Position numbers and translations under genes: made by a program. A DNA stretch of 64,000 nt from Sporothrix humicola (Eukaryota > Ascomycota > Sordariomycetes > Ophiostomatales > Ophiostomataceae): NCBI GenBank assembly GCA_021396245.1, contig WNYE01000042.1:186001-250000 (forward strand), written 5' to 3'. Below are positions 23,451-37,215 of this stretch, in pieces. The notes beneath the pieces are model-generated. The model saw nothing but the letters and a program-made list of their open reading frames with translations, had not been told where the DNA came from and did no database searches. How positions within the stretch are numbered: the stretch's first letter is position 1; every line of letters starts with the position of its first letter.

Positions 23451-26400
23451 TCAGTTCATCGTCTTCAGGAAACCGTCCAGATCGAAGCTTTCTTCGTACT
23501 GTTGGTTGTCCCACAGCTCGTCTAGTTCTTCCAGCCAGGCTGCCTTCTTGCCGGGTTGCCGCACATCGCCCGTCTCGATATCGACCAAGTCTTCTTCGCG
23601 ACCTGACGTGCCACCGGCGCCGGCTGATTTGTCTGTCAGGAGATTTGGCCCGGAATCGTCCAGATTGAACAGATCCAAAATCTCGTTGGTGTCCATGCTC
23701 GCCAATCCTGCATTCTGCTGATTGACGACTGTGGAGGCAACGTCGATCTTGAACCGCTGCAGACTCAGAATCTTCTCCTCGAGCGTACCGCGCGTAATTA
23801 GACGGTATACATTGACAACCTTCTTCTGACCGATACGATGGGCACGGTCCATGGCCTGCAGATCACGCTGCGGGTTCCAGTCGTGCTCGACAAAGATGAC
23901 CGTGTCGGCACCTGTCAAGTTGAGACCGAGACCACCAACGCTCGTGGTCAGCAACAGTACATCGTATGACGGATCGCTGTTGAACTTGTTGACGATATCC
24001 TGCCGCTTGTTGGCCTCGACGGAACCGTCTAGACGCAGGTATGAAACGGACGGCAGCATGCTCTTAAGCACCGTGTTCTGCACCATGTCGAGCATCTCCT
24101 TCATCTGGCAGAAGACGAGCGCACGATGCGGCTTGATGGGCTGGTACAGCGGATCGTTGCTGTCGCCATCGCCCTCAACACCGATGCCACAGTCGACCAG
24201 CAGGTCGCGGAGGGCTGTGAGCTTGGGCGCGTGGGTCGGGTCTTCGACGCTTGAGCCCTGGCGCTCGAGCAGCCGCTGGGTCTCGTCGTACATCCGATGG
24301 CCGGGCCGCATAACGAGTGCCGGCGAGTTGCAGAGCTTGCGCATGTACTGGAGAGCTTGGAAGATGTGCTGCTTGGACTCCTTGTCATCGCGCCCTGCTT
24401 CCTCGGTGATCTTTTTGGCCTCGCGCTTGGTGAAGTCGTCAAACAGCTTCTTTTGCAGCTCGCTGAGATCGCAGTAGTAGTTCTGCAGGATCTTGGGCGG
24501 CAGGTCTTCGAGGACTTCTTCCTTGAGACGACGCAGCAAGAAGGGCAGGACCTGCTTGTGGAGGGCCTCGATGGCCAGTGCACCGGCTTCCTGTTCCTTG
24601 GATGATGCCTTGCTAAAGCGACTAGCGGCAATGGGCTTGGCGAAACGGTCCATAAACACCTTCTCGGCGCCCAAAAAGCCCGGCATCAGGAAATCGAAGA
24701 GCGACCACAGCTCCAAGACGTTGTTCTGGATGGGCGTGCCCGTGAGGATCAAGCGGTGGTTGCTGGCGAGCTTCTTGACGGCCATGCTAATCTTGGTGCG
24801 CGGGTTCTTGATGAGATGGCCCTCGTCGAGAATGACGTAGTTCCAGCTGTGCTTCTCCAGGACCTCAATGTCGTTGCGGCAGACGTCGTACGAGGTGATA
24901 ACAATGTCCGTCTTGCCGAGGCTGTCCTTGAGGGCCTTGCGTTCAACGGGCGAGCCAATGTACGCAGCCACTGAGAGGAACGGCGCGTAGTTGCGGATCT
25001 CTTGCGCCCAATGGCCCGAGAGCGTGGGCGGGCAGACGACCAGAGACGGCATACGGCGGACATCGGGTGCGCCTGTTTTGGCAAACTCCTCGGCACGCTG
25101 GTGGTGGTCACTAGCGACGATGCAGATGGTCTGCAGGGTCTTGCCCAGACCCATGTCGTCACACAGAATGCCGTGCAGATGGTACTTGTTCAAGAAGTGA
25201 AGCCAGTTAACACCCTCCTGCTGGTACGACCGCAGCTCGGCCTTGATGGCGACGGGGATGCTGAACGGCTCGACCTTCTTTGGGTCTAGAAGCTGCGAGA
25301 TGAAGGTCCGCTCACGGTCACGGCCAGCCAACAGCTCCTTGGAAAGACCTGGCGGGTCAGGAATACCCGCTTCGAGCGGCACCAGCTTGACGAGCGTGGC
25401 AAAGGATGTGGTGGAAATCAGACGGATCTCATTGTCAGAGTCGCTCATGCGGCCAAGGACAGGCACGATCAGGAAAATGACATATGGCAGGATGCCGTCG
25501 CCCATCACAGCAATCAGGTGGTAGATGGCCTCGATGGCGCCCTGGCGGAAGTGCAGGTCGACGGGGTTGTTGATGGATGGTAGGACGTTTTGCACAAGAG
25601 CTGTCATGCCCTCAACAGTATAGACGCTGCAGATCGTTGCCAGGCACTTGGCGGCCATGTAACGGAAGACGGAAAGCTCCGAGTGCAGCGCCTTGATAAT
25701 GAGAGGCACCATTTCCATAACAAAGGGACGGATGGCGGGATCAAACGTCGGCGTCATGGTCCGGATGACCGACATGGCATCGACAATCTCCTGGCCAAAC
25801 GTCTGCTCGGGATCACGGGCTTCGGCCGGCAGATCGCCAGTGAAGGCACGGCGCAGAGGCTCCTCCATGAACGTGCGCAGGCTGGGCACCTTTTCGAGGA
25901 TGTTGGGCCCAAAAATCTTGGACAGGATCTCGAGAGCCTCCTTGGCACCACGGCGCGTCACGCGAGCGGCCTTGGCCTCCTTGGCCCACTTGGCGGCATC
26001 AGCGTGGTCGACACGGTCCTCCTCCTTGTGCATCGACAAAATGGTGTTGAGCTTGGTGGCGTGGACGGGGAACTCGGGCGTTTCGGCGACTTCGACACAG
26101 GAGAACTTGACCAGGTTCGAGACCACCTTGTCGGCAGGACCACGGCGGCCCAGCTCGGTGAAAAGCTGTACAAGATGAGCGATGGTGTCGGCCGAGCGGC
26201 CCTGCAGGTCGTAGTTCTCTTCGGTCTTGATGCTGTCCATGACGGCCTTGATAAGAGGACTGGGCTTCTTGGGAAGGACCTTCATGGCCACAAGACCGCA
26301 GGCAGCAGCAGCACGGATGCGAATATCGCGAGCGTCTTTGGCGGATTTGGCATCGGCAATGGCAGCAGAGGCGCTGTCTCTTGCTTCGGCGAGGTGTTGG

Positions 26401-29400
26401 CTGGCAATGAGTCTCTGGCCGGGTGCCATGATTCTCTTGAGCTTCTCGAAATCGTCGTTGACCACCTTTTCGGCGTGCACAATTGAGAAAGCCTCAGGCC
26501 CAGCAGTGGGCTCGCCCTGGCAAAGAGGTGCAAGACGAGGCAAACGCGACTCGGAAACCTTGCCGTGGTCGCGGAACATGTGGATGAGCTGCGAGCACTG
26601 CGAGCGAACACGCTGGATAAAGCTGACAAGGTCGTTGTAGTGGGCTGGCCGCTCGGTCTCGACGATCTTCTGGAGAGGCTCGACGAAGCGTTTGCTGTCA
26701 GCGGGTTCCTTGCAGTCCTTGGCGTACTCCTCGATAACGGTACAGGCGACGAGCTGAGTCGTTGAGTGTGCGGATGTCAGTGCAGGAAGAACCGTGGCAT
26801 CGTACATCTCGACCTCGCTGGCGGGGACAAGCGACATGATCAGGCCCATAGCTTTGGCAGCGGCAATACGCGTCCGAACCATGGTCTCAATACCGACAAC
26901 ATCGACATCGCCCTGCATGACGGCGCCGTCCACATCGTGAGAGCTGGACGTTGTGGGCACGTCGTCCACGCGCGCCGACTTTCTTCTCCGCTTGGCGGTT
27001 CTCTCTTCGGGCGGCGAGGACTTGCGGGCGGTGGAGGTGGAATTTGCCCAGCTGGTCGGTGCGGCAAACATGCCACCCGACGGTTTCATGAACAGCTCGG
27101 GCCGCATGGGGATGGGATTGCGGGAGATGCCGATCGGATGGAGTGTGAGCTGCATCATGGCGTCGACATGCGGCTTGAATTCGCTGGCAAGGACGGCCGG
27201 GTTGGTAGCCGCCAGACAACGCACAAGCGCTGACCAGAGATCCAACGACATGGCCAGTGTCTCCCTGTCGCGCTCCACGATAATGTTCTGGAAGACGAGG
27301 CGTAGGATGCGGCCATTCAGCCAGCCGTGCTCTGTGTCGTTGCTGATCTGGACAAAGGTCATGAGGGCCTTGAGGACAGCCAGACGTACAGATGTGATGG
27401 TGTGGCGGAGGAAGGGGTAGAGGCGTGGCACAAGCAGTGTGAATGACCGCTCCTCGTCTTGTGCGGCCGATGCCTTCATGGCCTCCAGGACCTGGGGGAA
27501 GCCGCAGAGAATGGCAAGGAGGTCCATGATCTTGCCTGTGGAGGCACTCAGATCGTCGCCGAGACTCGACAAGCTCTCCCAAACAATGTATATTAATGAG
27601 TCGAGAGAGTCTGGCCGCAGGTTGACAAACTCCTTGGCCATGGGGATGAGCGTGGCGGCACTAACCGACCGAACATCGTCATCCTGATCGGCGAGACCCT
27701 TCATGACAGAGCGAATAACGCCGTCAACCATCTCGCCGTCCTGGAGAAGCAGGTCTTTCCGCACAGCGACGACATACCGCAGGCCGACCATGCCACCGTG
27801 GCAGACAGCCCAGACATGGCGTTCGAGCTCCAGGTCGTCCTGGATGACGAGGCGATACAGAATCCGGTATATCGCCTGCACGGACTCTGGTGGGACGTGG
27901 AAGAGGACGGCACCGAGTGTCTGGCCGACGGTTTCGCGAATGGGCGCAACCGAGGTGTCGGAACTGAAATCGGTGAAGCGGTCGAGCATCAGGACGCAGC
28001 AGAGGCGGCATGCCAGGTCATCGAGCCACTTGCGGTTGAGTTCGTTGTTTTCGCTGCGCGTCTTGCCCTTTTCCCGACCGGCGCCGCTGCCGTGCACACG
28101 AACGACTTCCCGCAGGCCCATAGCCGCGCCGTGGCGTGTCTCCCAGTGCGGATCAAAGAGGTCCACCTTGAGGAACTCGCACAGCCGCTCATATGGCCAC
28201 TCCAGACCTTCCAGCTTCTCGTCAATCTCAATCTCCGACTTGATGGGCACGATGGGGCCCTTGAACTCGGATACGACCTTGGAGTCTTCGTCGACATCGG
28301 ACGGGCGCTCGAGGTTGAAGTAGTCGTTGACCTTGTCGGTCTTCTTGACGTCGCCGTCGTCGTCGCCAAAGACTTCTGAGCCATTCGTTGTGCTGCGACG
28401 GATGGACAGATCGCCGAACCCGCTCTTGCCCTGTGCCGCCTTTTGCAGCTCGCGCTTCCGCTTGCGTTTCAAAACGTTGAGTTGCCGTGAGCTGAGGCCG
28501 GGTTCGCCCGACGGCTCGTGTGCTGCGCCGTTGCCGTTTGCTGCCGACCCGTTAGCCTCGCTGCCTGCGCGGTGTGCTGTTGCCGAGCCATTTGCGCCCG
28601 AGTTGGAGTTGTGGGGCTGCGGTGTGGGCGTGCCGTTCTCGTCGCTCACGGCGGAAGCATTCTTTGCATTAGTCAACGCTTCTTGCGGGACGGGGATCTC
28701 ATCATCTTCGAACACGCGGCCAAGCAGGCCCAGGCGGCCGTTCAAAGTCTTCTTTTGGTGTGCTAGACGATCCTGCGGGTCTAGTGCGGCCAGTGCCAGA
28801 TCGACATTGCCGCCTCGCAGCAGTTCCCGCCCATACTTCAGCACCGCGTTGATGTTGAGCGTCTTGAGATCATAGAGCTCGTCCTGTGCAAAAGAGAAAA
28901 CCTTGGTGTCCTCCTTGGACTCTTCCTTCTTTACATCCAAGCCTCCGTCCTTTGACTCCTCCTTGGGCTCCTCCTTTTTGGTGTCGGACTCGCCAGCATT
29001 CGGGTCAAAGGCCTCGGCGTGCTCAATAATCTTGCCGAGCGCCTTGGCCGCTGTGCTTCTTGTCTCCCAGTCCTTGTGGCGGAGATAGGGCACGACGCGG
29101 CCGATGAGGTTGAATAACTCCTCGGGATGCTGTTTTTGCCAGTCGGCCAACTGGTTGACGGCTGTGTCTCGGATCAGGCGAGTGCTGCCCGTCTCAAGGA
29201 TGCTGTGGGAAATGTTAGCAGGCAATCATATGACGAGGAGTCGTGCTGAAGCAGGGGTGATGGCGTTGAAAAGAAAGCTCTCGTGATGAGCCGTTGTGAT
29301 GACAAAATGATACTTACGTTACAAGTCGATCAAGCCTGTGAAAAGTTAGCTAACTGTCCAATCTTGTGAGGGGAGGTAGCACATGTGACTCACCTTGACG

Positions 29401-29404
29401 CCAT
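23451..29404 (-). CDS. MOT1: TBP-associated Snf2-family ATPase Mot1 (BTAF1)
   Basis: Three exons: 29394-29404 (11 nt), 29318-29335 (18 nt) and 23451-29202, giving 1926 residues. The two tiny exons are needed for the N-terminus MASRLDRLVTILETGSTRLIRDTA, which is the typical Mot1 start; the introns (58 and 115 nt) have GTGAGT and GTAAGT donors, and intron 2 has TGCTAAC. The N-terminal ~1280 residues are HEAT-type repeats that grip TBP. The Snf2 ATPase follows: DDMGLGKTLQT (near residue 1357), the DEGH box (near 1468), TGTPIQNN, and RAHRIGQKK in the helicase C domain. Mot1 uses ATP to remove TBP from DNA in the nucleus. An acidic, low-complexity insertion (about residues 75-330) carries KKEEPKEESK and many Ser, Asn and Gly. 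Length matches the family. Confidence 0.96.
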
Positions 29405-32400
29405 GTTGACGTTTTCATGTCGAGGCTATGGAAACGGCAAAAGCCAATTATGCACTGCACCGCATCGATCTTTTGCGGTGAGTTTTTGAAATTAGGGTAT
29501 GAGTCTGAACAAGTTAGTAAGAAGAGCCAATAAAATTTGAAGACCGGGGTGGGACAGGGGAAAGAAAAAGAAAAGGGCAGAGGCATGGATATATATAACA
29601 AGGCTGAAGTCAACACCAAGTCATTGAAGTCATTGGAAAGTGACTGTAAGGGATGGATGATGAAACGGAAAAGGTCAAAGAAAGCGAGGTCGATGAGCAA
29701 ACAAGCGAAGTGGATGTAAAATAGTGAAATAGGCAGCAGTAGAGGTGTGAAGACGTGTTAAGACGAATATCGATGCCCGTCTGATTGAAAAGTGATGATG
29801 GGATGAACAGACGATGAGAGTGAGAGAGAGTGTTGATGTTGACAGTTGGGTCACGTGATGCAGTCGCAAACTCGCGATAGTAAAGCGCATCATCGTGACA
29901 ATACACTGAAGAAAAGGCGACGAAGGCCACACAGTGTATCCAGCATTGCCATCGGGATGGTCAGGGAAAACAGAGCGAAATTGAAAATAGGCGGGATGAA
30001 GGAAGCGTCAATAATAATAGGAGTACTCACATTAAGTCGTCAATCAATAACCGCCAGCGAATCAATCGTGGGACGATGCGCTTCGTAAAAAGAAACAAAT
30101 AAAGAGCTTGCGGTAGCTTCAGTCAAAGCCGGCAGAGGGGAGCTGGGGCCGCCAGTGGTTATGTTTGTGCTCTTTTATTTGCTGCCGTGTTGCTGGCTGG
30201 GGCGGGAAAGAGGACTAGCGCGTGGCGAGTTGCAGTGTCGGTTTTTGCGGTGTCAATTTGTGGTGGCCGCAGGTGCGATGGGTGGTGTTCCTGCTTGTTG
30301 GTTGGTCGTAGTATGGAGAGGTATTGGTGTATTGGTGTGTTGGGTGCTACGCGTTCTGGCGTTGTCCTACGGAGTAAGCAATTTGGCAGGGAAGGTGCGA
30401 GTCAACGACAGCGACAGAAAAAAAGAGTGGGCGGGCGGCGGTCTATATGACATTGCGTATTTTTATACACGTTTTCACTTTCCCTTCCCCCCTACCAACC
30501 CGTTCTAACCAGCAGGAGCCGGGTAGGCCGCGCACGGTCTTAGCGTCTCTTGCCTCCCCACCCAAGCTCTGACTTCCTACCGTTCGTTCGCTCATCATTT
30601 TTCTCGCCTTCAATTTTTCTCTTTTTCTTCTCCCTTGCCTTTTTTCGATTTGCTTTTTTTTTCTTCTTGCCTCGCACTTGTCCAGAACGATGCAAGACCA
30701 CCATCCACCATGAAAATATTGGGAGCACACAAACACGATGGCGTCCCTCACATCGCTCCTTCCTTCGTGGGAGCACTTGCACAAAGTATCTTACGGAGTA
30801 CCGCTCCTTCCTTGTCTACCCGGGGTTAATAACTGCACCTTCCCCAATGTTTTCTTTTTCACCTCGCACTCCTTCCTTGTTTGTGCCATTTTGTGCGTGG
30901 GCAATCACGTTGCCATCAGATGCATCTCAACACTGCAGCTTCGGTTGGTCACATGGGTCTTTATCTCACAGGACCTGATGGCTTTCTCGATGGCTGTGTT
31001 GGTTGCCTGTCTCGTGCTGCTGGTGCCTGGTATAAGTTGTATTTGGAAGGGTGCAAGGGAATGACTAAGGCTACGGAGTACATTATCGCCAATACATGTG
31101 AGGAGCAATGGTCACAGGCTAGTTGGATTTGGCCCCAAGTTATTATGGCCAAATCATAACGACCTCTACAGTGTAAGATACATGTTCGAACGTCTTCACT
31201 GGTCTGAAGAATGCGAGTGAGCTGCAGCATTGCATACTCGTATCTGAAGCTCATACGTCGCATTTGATGTGCTGCCGATCTTGAGGAATGTGAGAAGCTA
31301 AAGTCGGGATGAGGAACGCACCTGCCCTGCAAGCCTTTGCTACGGTCTGCATTTTCTCAGTCTTATTGCTAAAACCATACAAACGGAAGGTGCAACGGTC
31401 TGGCTCAGAAGATGAGAGCATACGCCAGACACCTGCATACCAGAGCAGTGTTTCTGCACCCTGCATTGTTCGAGAGCTCGGCTCAGGGCGCCACCTGCAA
31501 GGTCCTGCTTGTACTGAACACTTTGTAAATGTAAAGTCCGCGTGTTTGCCTCAACTGGAATCAAGGCAAAACCGACCGATCCGATCTTGGACCAGCTCAG
31601 GCACGGCAACTGGGGCACGGCTTCTGGCCAGACCGTGCGAAAATGATGCAGGACCCGACAAACATAAAATGCCCTTGCAGGCCAGAATCTCAAAATACAT
31701 GCAGACATACTCCAAATGCCAGGACAGCCAGTCTTGACCATCGTAATTTGCTCTGTGTCGCACTGTGCATTGTGCGGCTGATCCACTTCAACTCGAAAAC
31801 AGCCCCATCTGGCCTCCTGCCATACCTGAAACTGCAGTGCATCTTCCAACGCGGTATGTGTCGGTGGCTCTTTCTCAACGAGTTCGAGATCAGGTTCGCA
31901 CTTGCCATTTTGACAATTTCCACGACCGCACTTCCCTCGAGTATTCACTCTTATGGTCTCCTCGTGACTTCCACTTTTGCACTCACTCCTCTAGCCCACT
32001 ATTTTCCCCCTGGATCTCACGCAAGCCGTCAGATGGAAGGAGCGAAGAAATCAATACCACGTGACTTGTCATTCACAGTAATTAGGCGCGTCGCTCGGGT
32101 ACAAACATGCAAGCTGGCCCCTGCACTAAAATACATGTACCTATCTCTCCTGCCCCGCGCCGCCCGTGTAGATGGCCCGTGCACTTGGTCGCATCAGTTG
32201 TGCCCTTTTGCGCCCGCGACGCGTCGACTCTCCATTTAGCTGAACGGTCCATATTGATGCTGCGCACTCCGTAGCCTCACGACGCCCGCAGAACCCACAG
32301 TCGCGACAACGAACGGAGCCGACACACAATCCACGGACGCGCAGGACCAGCCCTCCGGACACCGCTGACGTCGCTTCTGTTTTCTCGTGCTGCATCCCGT

Positions 32401-32512
32401 TGCTTTGCGCGCGTTTTCGACATTTCGACATTCGTCTCGATCCTCGACTGTCCTCCCCTTTACCTTTTCCCACGCGCGCCGCTGCTGCCCGTTGGCAGCA
32501 CCAACCGCCAAC
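29405..32512. other. Divergent intergenic region between MOT1 and SMC3
   Basis: These 3.1 kb hold both promoters and no supported protein gene. They contain a TCACGTGA palindrome (29851-29858), a CACGTG E-box (32058-32063), three copies of TACGGAGTA (30368-30376, 30792-30800, 31072-31080), a pyrimidine-rich tract at 30540-30670, and an ACGCGT box at 32219-32224. Confidence 0.55.
32219..32224. promoter_or_regulatory. MCB-type ACGCGT element in the SMC3 promoter
   Basis: ACGCGT sits within the larger palindrome GACGCGTC, about 290 bp upstream of the SMC3 ATG. In yeasts this is the binding site of MBF, which drives G1/S genes, cohesin subunits among them. Function here is inferred from position only. 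Confidence 0.45.
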
Positions 32513-35500
32513 ATGTATATCAAGCAGCTCATCATCCAGGGCTTCAAGAGGTATGCGGTGTCGATGTCAATTCCTTCTAGATACAGATGCGTTGCCCCGG
32601 CTGGGTATCTACCCCCTGTCTGAACTCGTCTAACATGAATCTCCCTCCAGCTACAAGGACCAGACGGTCATGGAGCCCTTCTCGCCCGGCACTAATGTCA
32701 TCGTTGGTCGCAACGGTTCGGGCAAGAGCAACTTCTTCGCCGCCATTCGTTTCGTTCTTGGTGACGCCTACACACAGCTGAGCCGCGAAGAGCGTCAGGC
32801 TCTTTTGCACGAAGGTTCCGGCTCTGCCGTGCTGTCCGCCTACGTGGAGATCATCTTCGACAACAGCGACAACCGTTTCCAGACGAACAACCGCGAGGTG
32901 TCGCTCCGCCGAACTATCAGCCTGCGGAAGGACGAGTATGCCGTGGACAAGAAGGTGTCAACACGGAGTGAAGTCATGAGCATGCTCGACACGGCTGGTT
33001 TCTCGCTCAAGAACTCGTACTACATCGTGCCCCAGGGCCGCGTTACTGCCCTGACCAACATGAAGGAGTCTGACCGCCTCAAGCTGCTCAAGGAGGTTGC
33101 CGGTACCGAGAGTTACGAAGCCCGGCGTGCCGAGTCGCTAAAGATTATGGGCGAGACAGAGAACAAGAGAGCCAAGATCGACGAGCTTCTGGAGTACATC
33201 CGGTCACGGATGAGCGAACTGGAGGAGGAGAAGGAAGAGCTGCGCGGCTTTCAGGAGAAGGACCGCGAACGGCGGTGTCTGGAGTACGCCTTCCACCATC
33301 ACCACCAGGTTGCCCTGACCGAGGCCCTCGAAGAGATTGACCGCTCACGCCAGGACGGCGCCGACAACTCGGGCGCGAGCCAAAAGCTGTTCCTGGACGG
33401 CGAGAACGCCATCCTGCGGATTGACAACGAGCTCCAGGAGCTGCAGCGGTCTGTTGACATCCTTAACATGGACCGACAAGAGTTTGAGTCCGAGTGCAGA
33501 GATATCTCTCGCAGCAAGGCCAAGGCGGAACTCAAGGTGAAGAGCCTTGCCGACAGCCAGAACGCGGTCGATCGGGCGAAGCAGCAGCATGATGCCGAGC
33601 TCAAGGCTGTGCGCGCCGAGATTGCCACCAAAGAGAGCCAGCTGGCCCGCATCCTCCCCGATCTGGAGAAGCGCAGAGCCGCTGAAGCCGAGGGCCGCCA
33701 TGCTCTCCAGACCGCCGATGCCCGTCGTCAGCGCCTGCTCAACAAGCAGTCGCAGGGTGACCGCTTCAAGAACAAGTCGGAGCGTGATCGCTGGATCGAC
33801 GGCCAGCTGGCTGAGCTGAACAACACACTCGCTACCCTGCGGGCCAACCGCGTGACCGCTGCTGAGGAGACGGAAGAGGCCAAGCGTCTGATTTCGTCTC
33901 TCGAGGCCGAGATCGAGGAGCTGTGGAAGGGCATCGACAGCTTCGGTGCCGACCGCACGGCCCTCTCTGACAAGCTGTCCAAGGCCCAGGACAAGGTGCA
34001 GAAGCTCGACGACGAGAGAAGGGCGCTGCGCCGTGAAGACGACAAGCTCAACACACACATCTCGAATGCCCGCCAGGAGAGAGACAAGGCCAACCGCACA
34101 CTCAGCAACATGATGGACAACGCAACAGCACGAGGTCTGGCGACGATCGAGCGTATGAAGCGCGAGAAGGACATTCCTGGTGCCTATGGTATGCTGGTAG
34201 ACCTGATGGAGGTCAACGAGGCGTACCGTATCCCAACAGAGGTGATTGCTGGCAACAGCCTCTTCCACTACGTTGTCGACAACGAGGAGACAAGTACTCT
34301 TCTGTCCAACACTCTGTACAAGCAGCAGGGCGGTCGTATCACATTTATTCCCCTCGAGCAGCTGCGCCCACGGCAAGCCAACTTCCCGCAAGGCGCCAAG
34401 GATGCCCTCCCGCTGGTCGACAAGATCCAGTTCGACAAGAAGTTCGAAAAGGCTTTCCAGCACGTCTTTGGCAGCACCGTCGTATGCCCAACAGTGTCGG
34501 TGGCCGCACAGTACGGCCGCAGCCACGGCGTCGACGGTATCACGCCCGAGGGTGACACGACCAAGCGCACGGGCACGATGACTGGTGGTTACGTGGATCC
34601 TTCGCGGTCGCGTCTCGAGGCTATCCGCTCTGTGAACAAGTGGCGTGGCGAGCACGACAACCTCGTGGCGCAGGCCGACGACGTCAAGCGCCAGATGGAC
34701 CGCAAGGAACAGGAGGTCACCAACGCCCGCGGCGAAGAACAAAAGATCCTGCACCAGATGCGCCAGCTCGAGGAGGGCTTCGGTCCCAGCCGTGCCGAGC
34801 TCAGCGCCAAGAGAGCACAGCTTGAGCGTGAGCGGGCACGCCAGGACACCCTGGCCAACCGTTACGAGAACATCAACAAGAGCATGGAGGAGTACGCTAC
34901 GTCACTCGAATCGCACGAGGCGGAGCGCAAGTCCGAGTTCAAGAAGGCTCTGTCGACGGCCGAGGAACAGCAATTGGATCACCTTAACGTCGAAGTCCAG
35001 GCGCTGCAGCGGCAAGTCAACGAGGCGAGCAGCCGGCGCCGCGAGATTGAGGGCCAGAAGCAGATTCTGGACGTCGATCTGCGCCAGAACCTGCGCATGA
35101 AGGAGGACCAGCTCACGAGCCAGGCGTTTGAGACGATGTCGTCCGTGGGTGGCGACGGCAACTACGCCGAGGCACAAAAGGAGCTGCGGAAGCTGCAGAA
35201 GCGCCTCGATGAGAAGGAGACGCGGCTGCGCGAGACGCTCAACGAGATGGACGAGCAGCAGGCAGAGATAAGCGATCTGCAGGCGAACAAGGTCGATCTG
35301 GAGCGGAAGCAGCAGGAGATTGCGACGGCCCTCGAGAAGAGCCAGAAGCGGATGGAGAAGAGCCTGCAACGTCGGGCGCTCCTGACGCAGCAACTTGCCG
35401 AGGCGGCCAAGAACATCCGCGAGCTCGGTGTGCTTCCCGAGGAGGCCTTTGACAAATACGAGCGGATGGATCCGACCAAGGTACGTTCCGCGCTTGTCAT

Positions 35501-36295
35501 TATTTCAGTGTGTACAGTGGCTAACATTATTAGATCTCGAAACGCCTCAAGACAGTCCTTGAGACGCTCAAGAAATACCGGCACGTCAACAAGAAGGCGT
35601 TTGAGCAGTACAATAGCTTCACGAACCAGCAGGAGCAGCTGCTCAAGCGTCGCGAGGAGTTGGATGCGTCGCAGGCGTCGATTGAGGAGCTCGTGGCGCA
35701 TCTTGACCGCGTCAAGGACGAGTCCATTGAGCGGACGTTCAAGCAGATCTCCAAGGAGTTTGCCACCATCTTCGAGCGGCTTGTGCCCGCCGGCCACGGC
35801 CGTCTGGTCATCCAGCGGCGAGATGGCCGCCAGCAGCCCGAGGAGAACGACGACGAGGACGACGAGGCTGGCGGATCGGCGGCCCTGCGGAGAACGCGCC
35901 GCAGCGTCGAGAGCTACACGGGCGTCGGCATCAGCGTGTCGTTCAACTCCAAGGACATGGACGAGCAGCAGAAAGTGCAGCAGCTCAGTGGTGGCCAGAA
36001 GAGTCTGTGCGCGCTGTGCCTGGTCTTTGCCATCCAGCAGACGGATCCCAGTCCCATGGTCGTCTTCGACGAGGTCGACGCCAACCTGGACGCCCAGTAC
36101 CGTACTGCCGTGGCCAGTCTGCTGTCGTCCATTTCCAAGGACGCCGGCACGCAGTTTATCTGCACCACGTTCCGTCCCGAAATCGTGCAGGTGGCCGACA
36201 AGTGCTACGGTGTGACGTTTACCAACAAGACGAGTTCCATTGGCTGTGTGACGACAGAGGAGGCTCTCAACTTTGTCGACGGCCAGAAACAGTAA
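32513..36295 (+). CDS. SMC3: Cohesin subunit SMC3
   Basis: Three exons: 32513-32550, 32651-35480 and 35534-36295, giving 1209 residues. The first splice rebuilds a Ser codon to give MYIKQLIIQGFKSYKDQ, the standard SMC3 N-terminus. Walker A is GRNGSGKS (residues 32-39). Long coiled coils flank a hinge at about residues 515-680 (PGAYGMLVDLMEVNEAYRIP onward, then GTMTGGYVDPSRSRLE). The C-terminal head has the ABC signature LSGGQKSLCAL (near 1107) and Walker B FDEVDANLD (near 1134). SMC3 closes the cohesin ring with SMC1 and the kleisin and acts in sister-chromatid cohesion. The second intron is 53 nt with GTACGT and GGCTAAC. Length is typical. A long antisense open frame inside it is a codon-bias shadow. 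Confidence 0.97.
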
Positions 36296-37215
36296 GGGAA
36301 AAAGAATGTGGTATATGTTATGTGTGGGTCTGTTTCCTCGAGGTTCCTTGTTACTGCTCCTTGTTTCTGCTGTTTGTGTTTTATGAAAGGCGTGCTGGTC
36401 GGAAAGACGGATTGGGAGAAGGCTTTTCATTTTCTGTCGTATCTTCTCCCATTTCCTTTTGATTTTCTTGTTTGATTTTCTTTCCGTTTTCATTCATGTT
36501 TTATTTCCTTGCACTTTTCGTTCTAAATATCTCGTGTCGTGGGTCGCGAGCTGTGTTATCTCTGTATTTCTGTCTTTTATTATTTAGTATTTCGTCTCTG
36601 ATTTCCTGTGTGTATCATAATGTACAGATGTAATTTCAAGCACTGAGTCTCAACGCCTTCAATGTGCGAAACTATTAGCTGAAAAGATGGTCTTGCTAAA
36701 CGGCATTTTGTGCCGCATATCAGGACGAGTTTTATTATTTACGCTGCCTGTTTACCCGTACATCTGGCTTGTTCGTGTATTGCTACATCTGTACAGCCTC
36801 TGCCCGGGATATAAACAAATAAATGGCGAACAAACGGCGAATATACGTTGAATAAACGGTGACCCGGTTATTCGGGTCTGGGTTGGTTCAGCCTAACGTA
36901 CAACGCAGCATATCCCTTTCTTTTGTTTACCACATCCTTCGCGTTCCTCTTCAGCCGGATAAAACAGTCTTGGAGTCCTGTTCCTTTGACATACGCCACA
37001 ATGATCCCTATTTCTCGGTCTTGGCCCGTTGCTGTTTACAAAACAGGCACGTCTTTTGAGGCCATTGCCAGAACTGGAAAATATGTTATTATCCAGGCCA
37101 TTCGCTCTTTTATTCCCCGGTCGTGAATATTGTCGGAAACATAGCATACTCAAACATCGTCACAATATTTTGTGTTCGCATATTCAAAGATAAAACACAT
37201 ATTCTTTCAATCATC
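36296..37215. other. Intergenic between SMC3 and the PLC-like gene
   Basis: AT-rich 3' flank of SMC3 followed by the promoter of the next gene. Short repeated AATAAACGGCGAA-like words occur at about 36803-36860. No gene is seen. Confidence 0.5.

Noticed and set aside
25590..26486. 298-codon open frame antisense to MOT1
   Set aside because: Composition artefact within the HEAT-repeat exon; no family resemblance.
33345..34754. 469-codon open frame antisense to SMC3
   Set aside because: It mirrors the G/C-rich third positions of the SMC3 exon, has no domain, and the sense frame is a certain SMC3 coiled coil.
37123..37215. Upstream in-frame start for the PLC-like protein
   Set aside because: It would place 31 residues before a clear signal peptide, so secretion would be lost.
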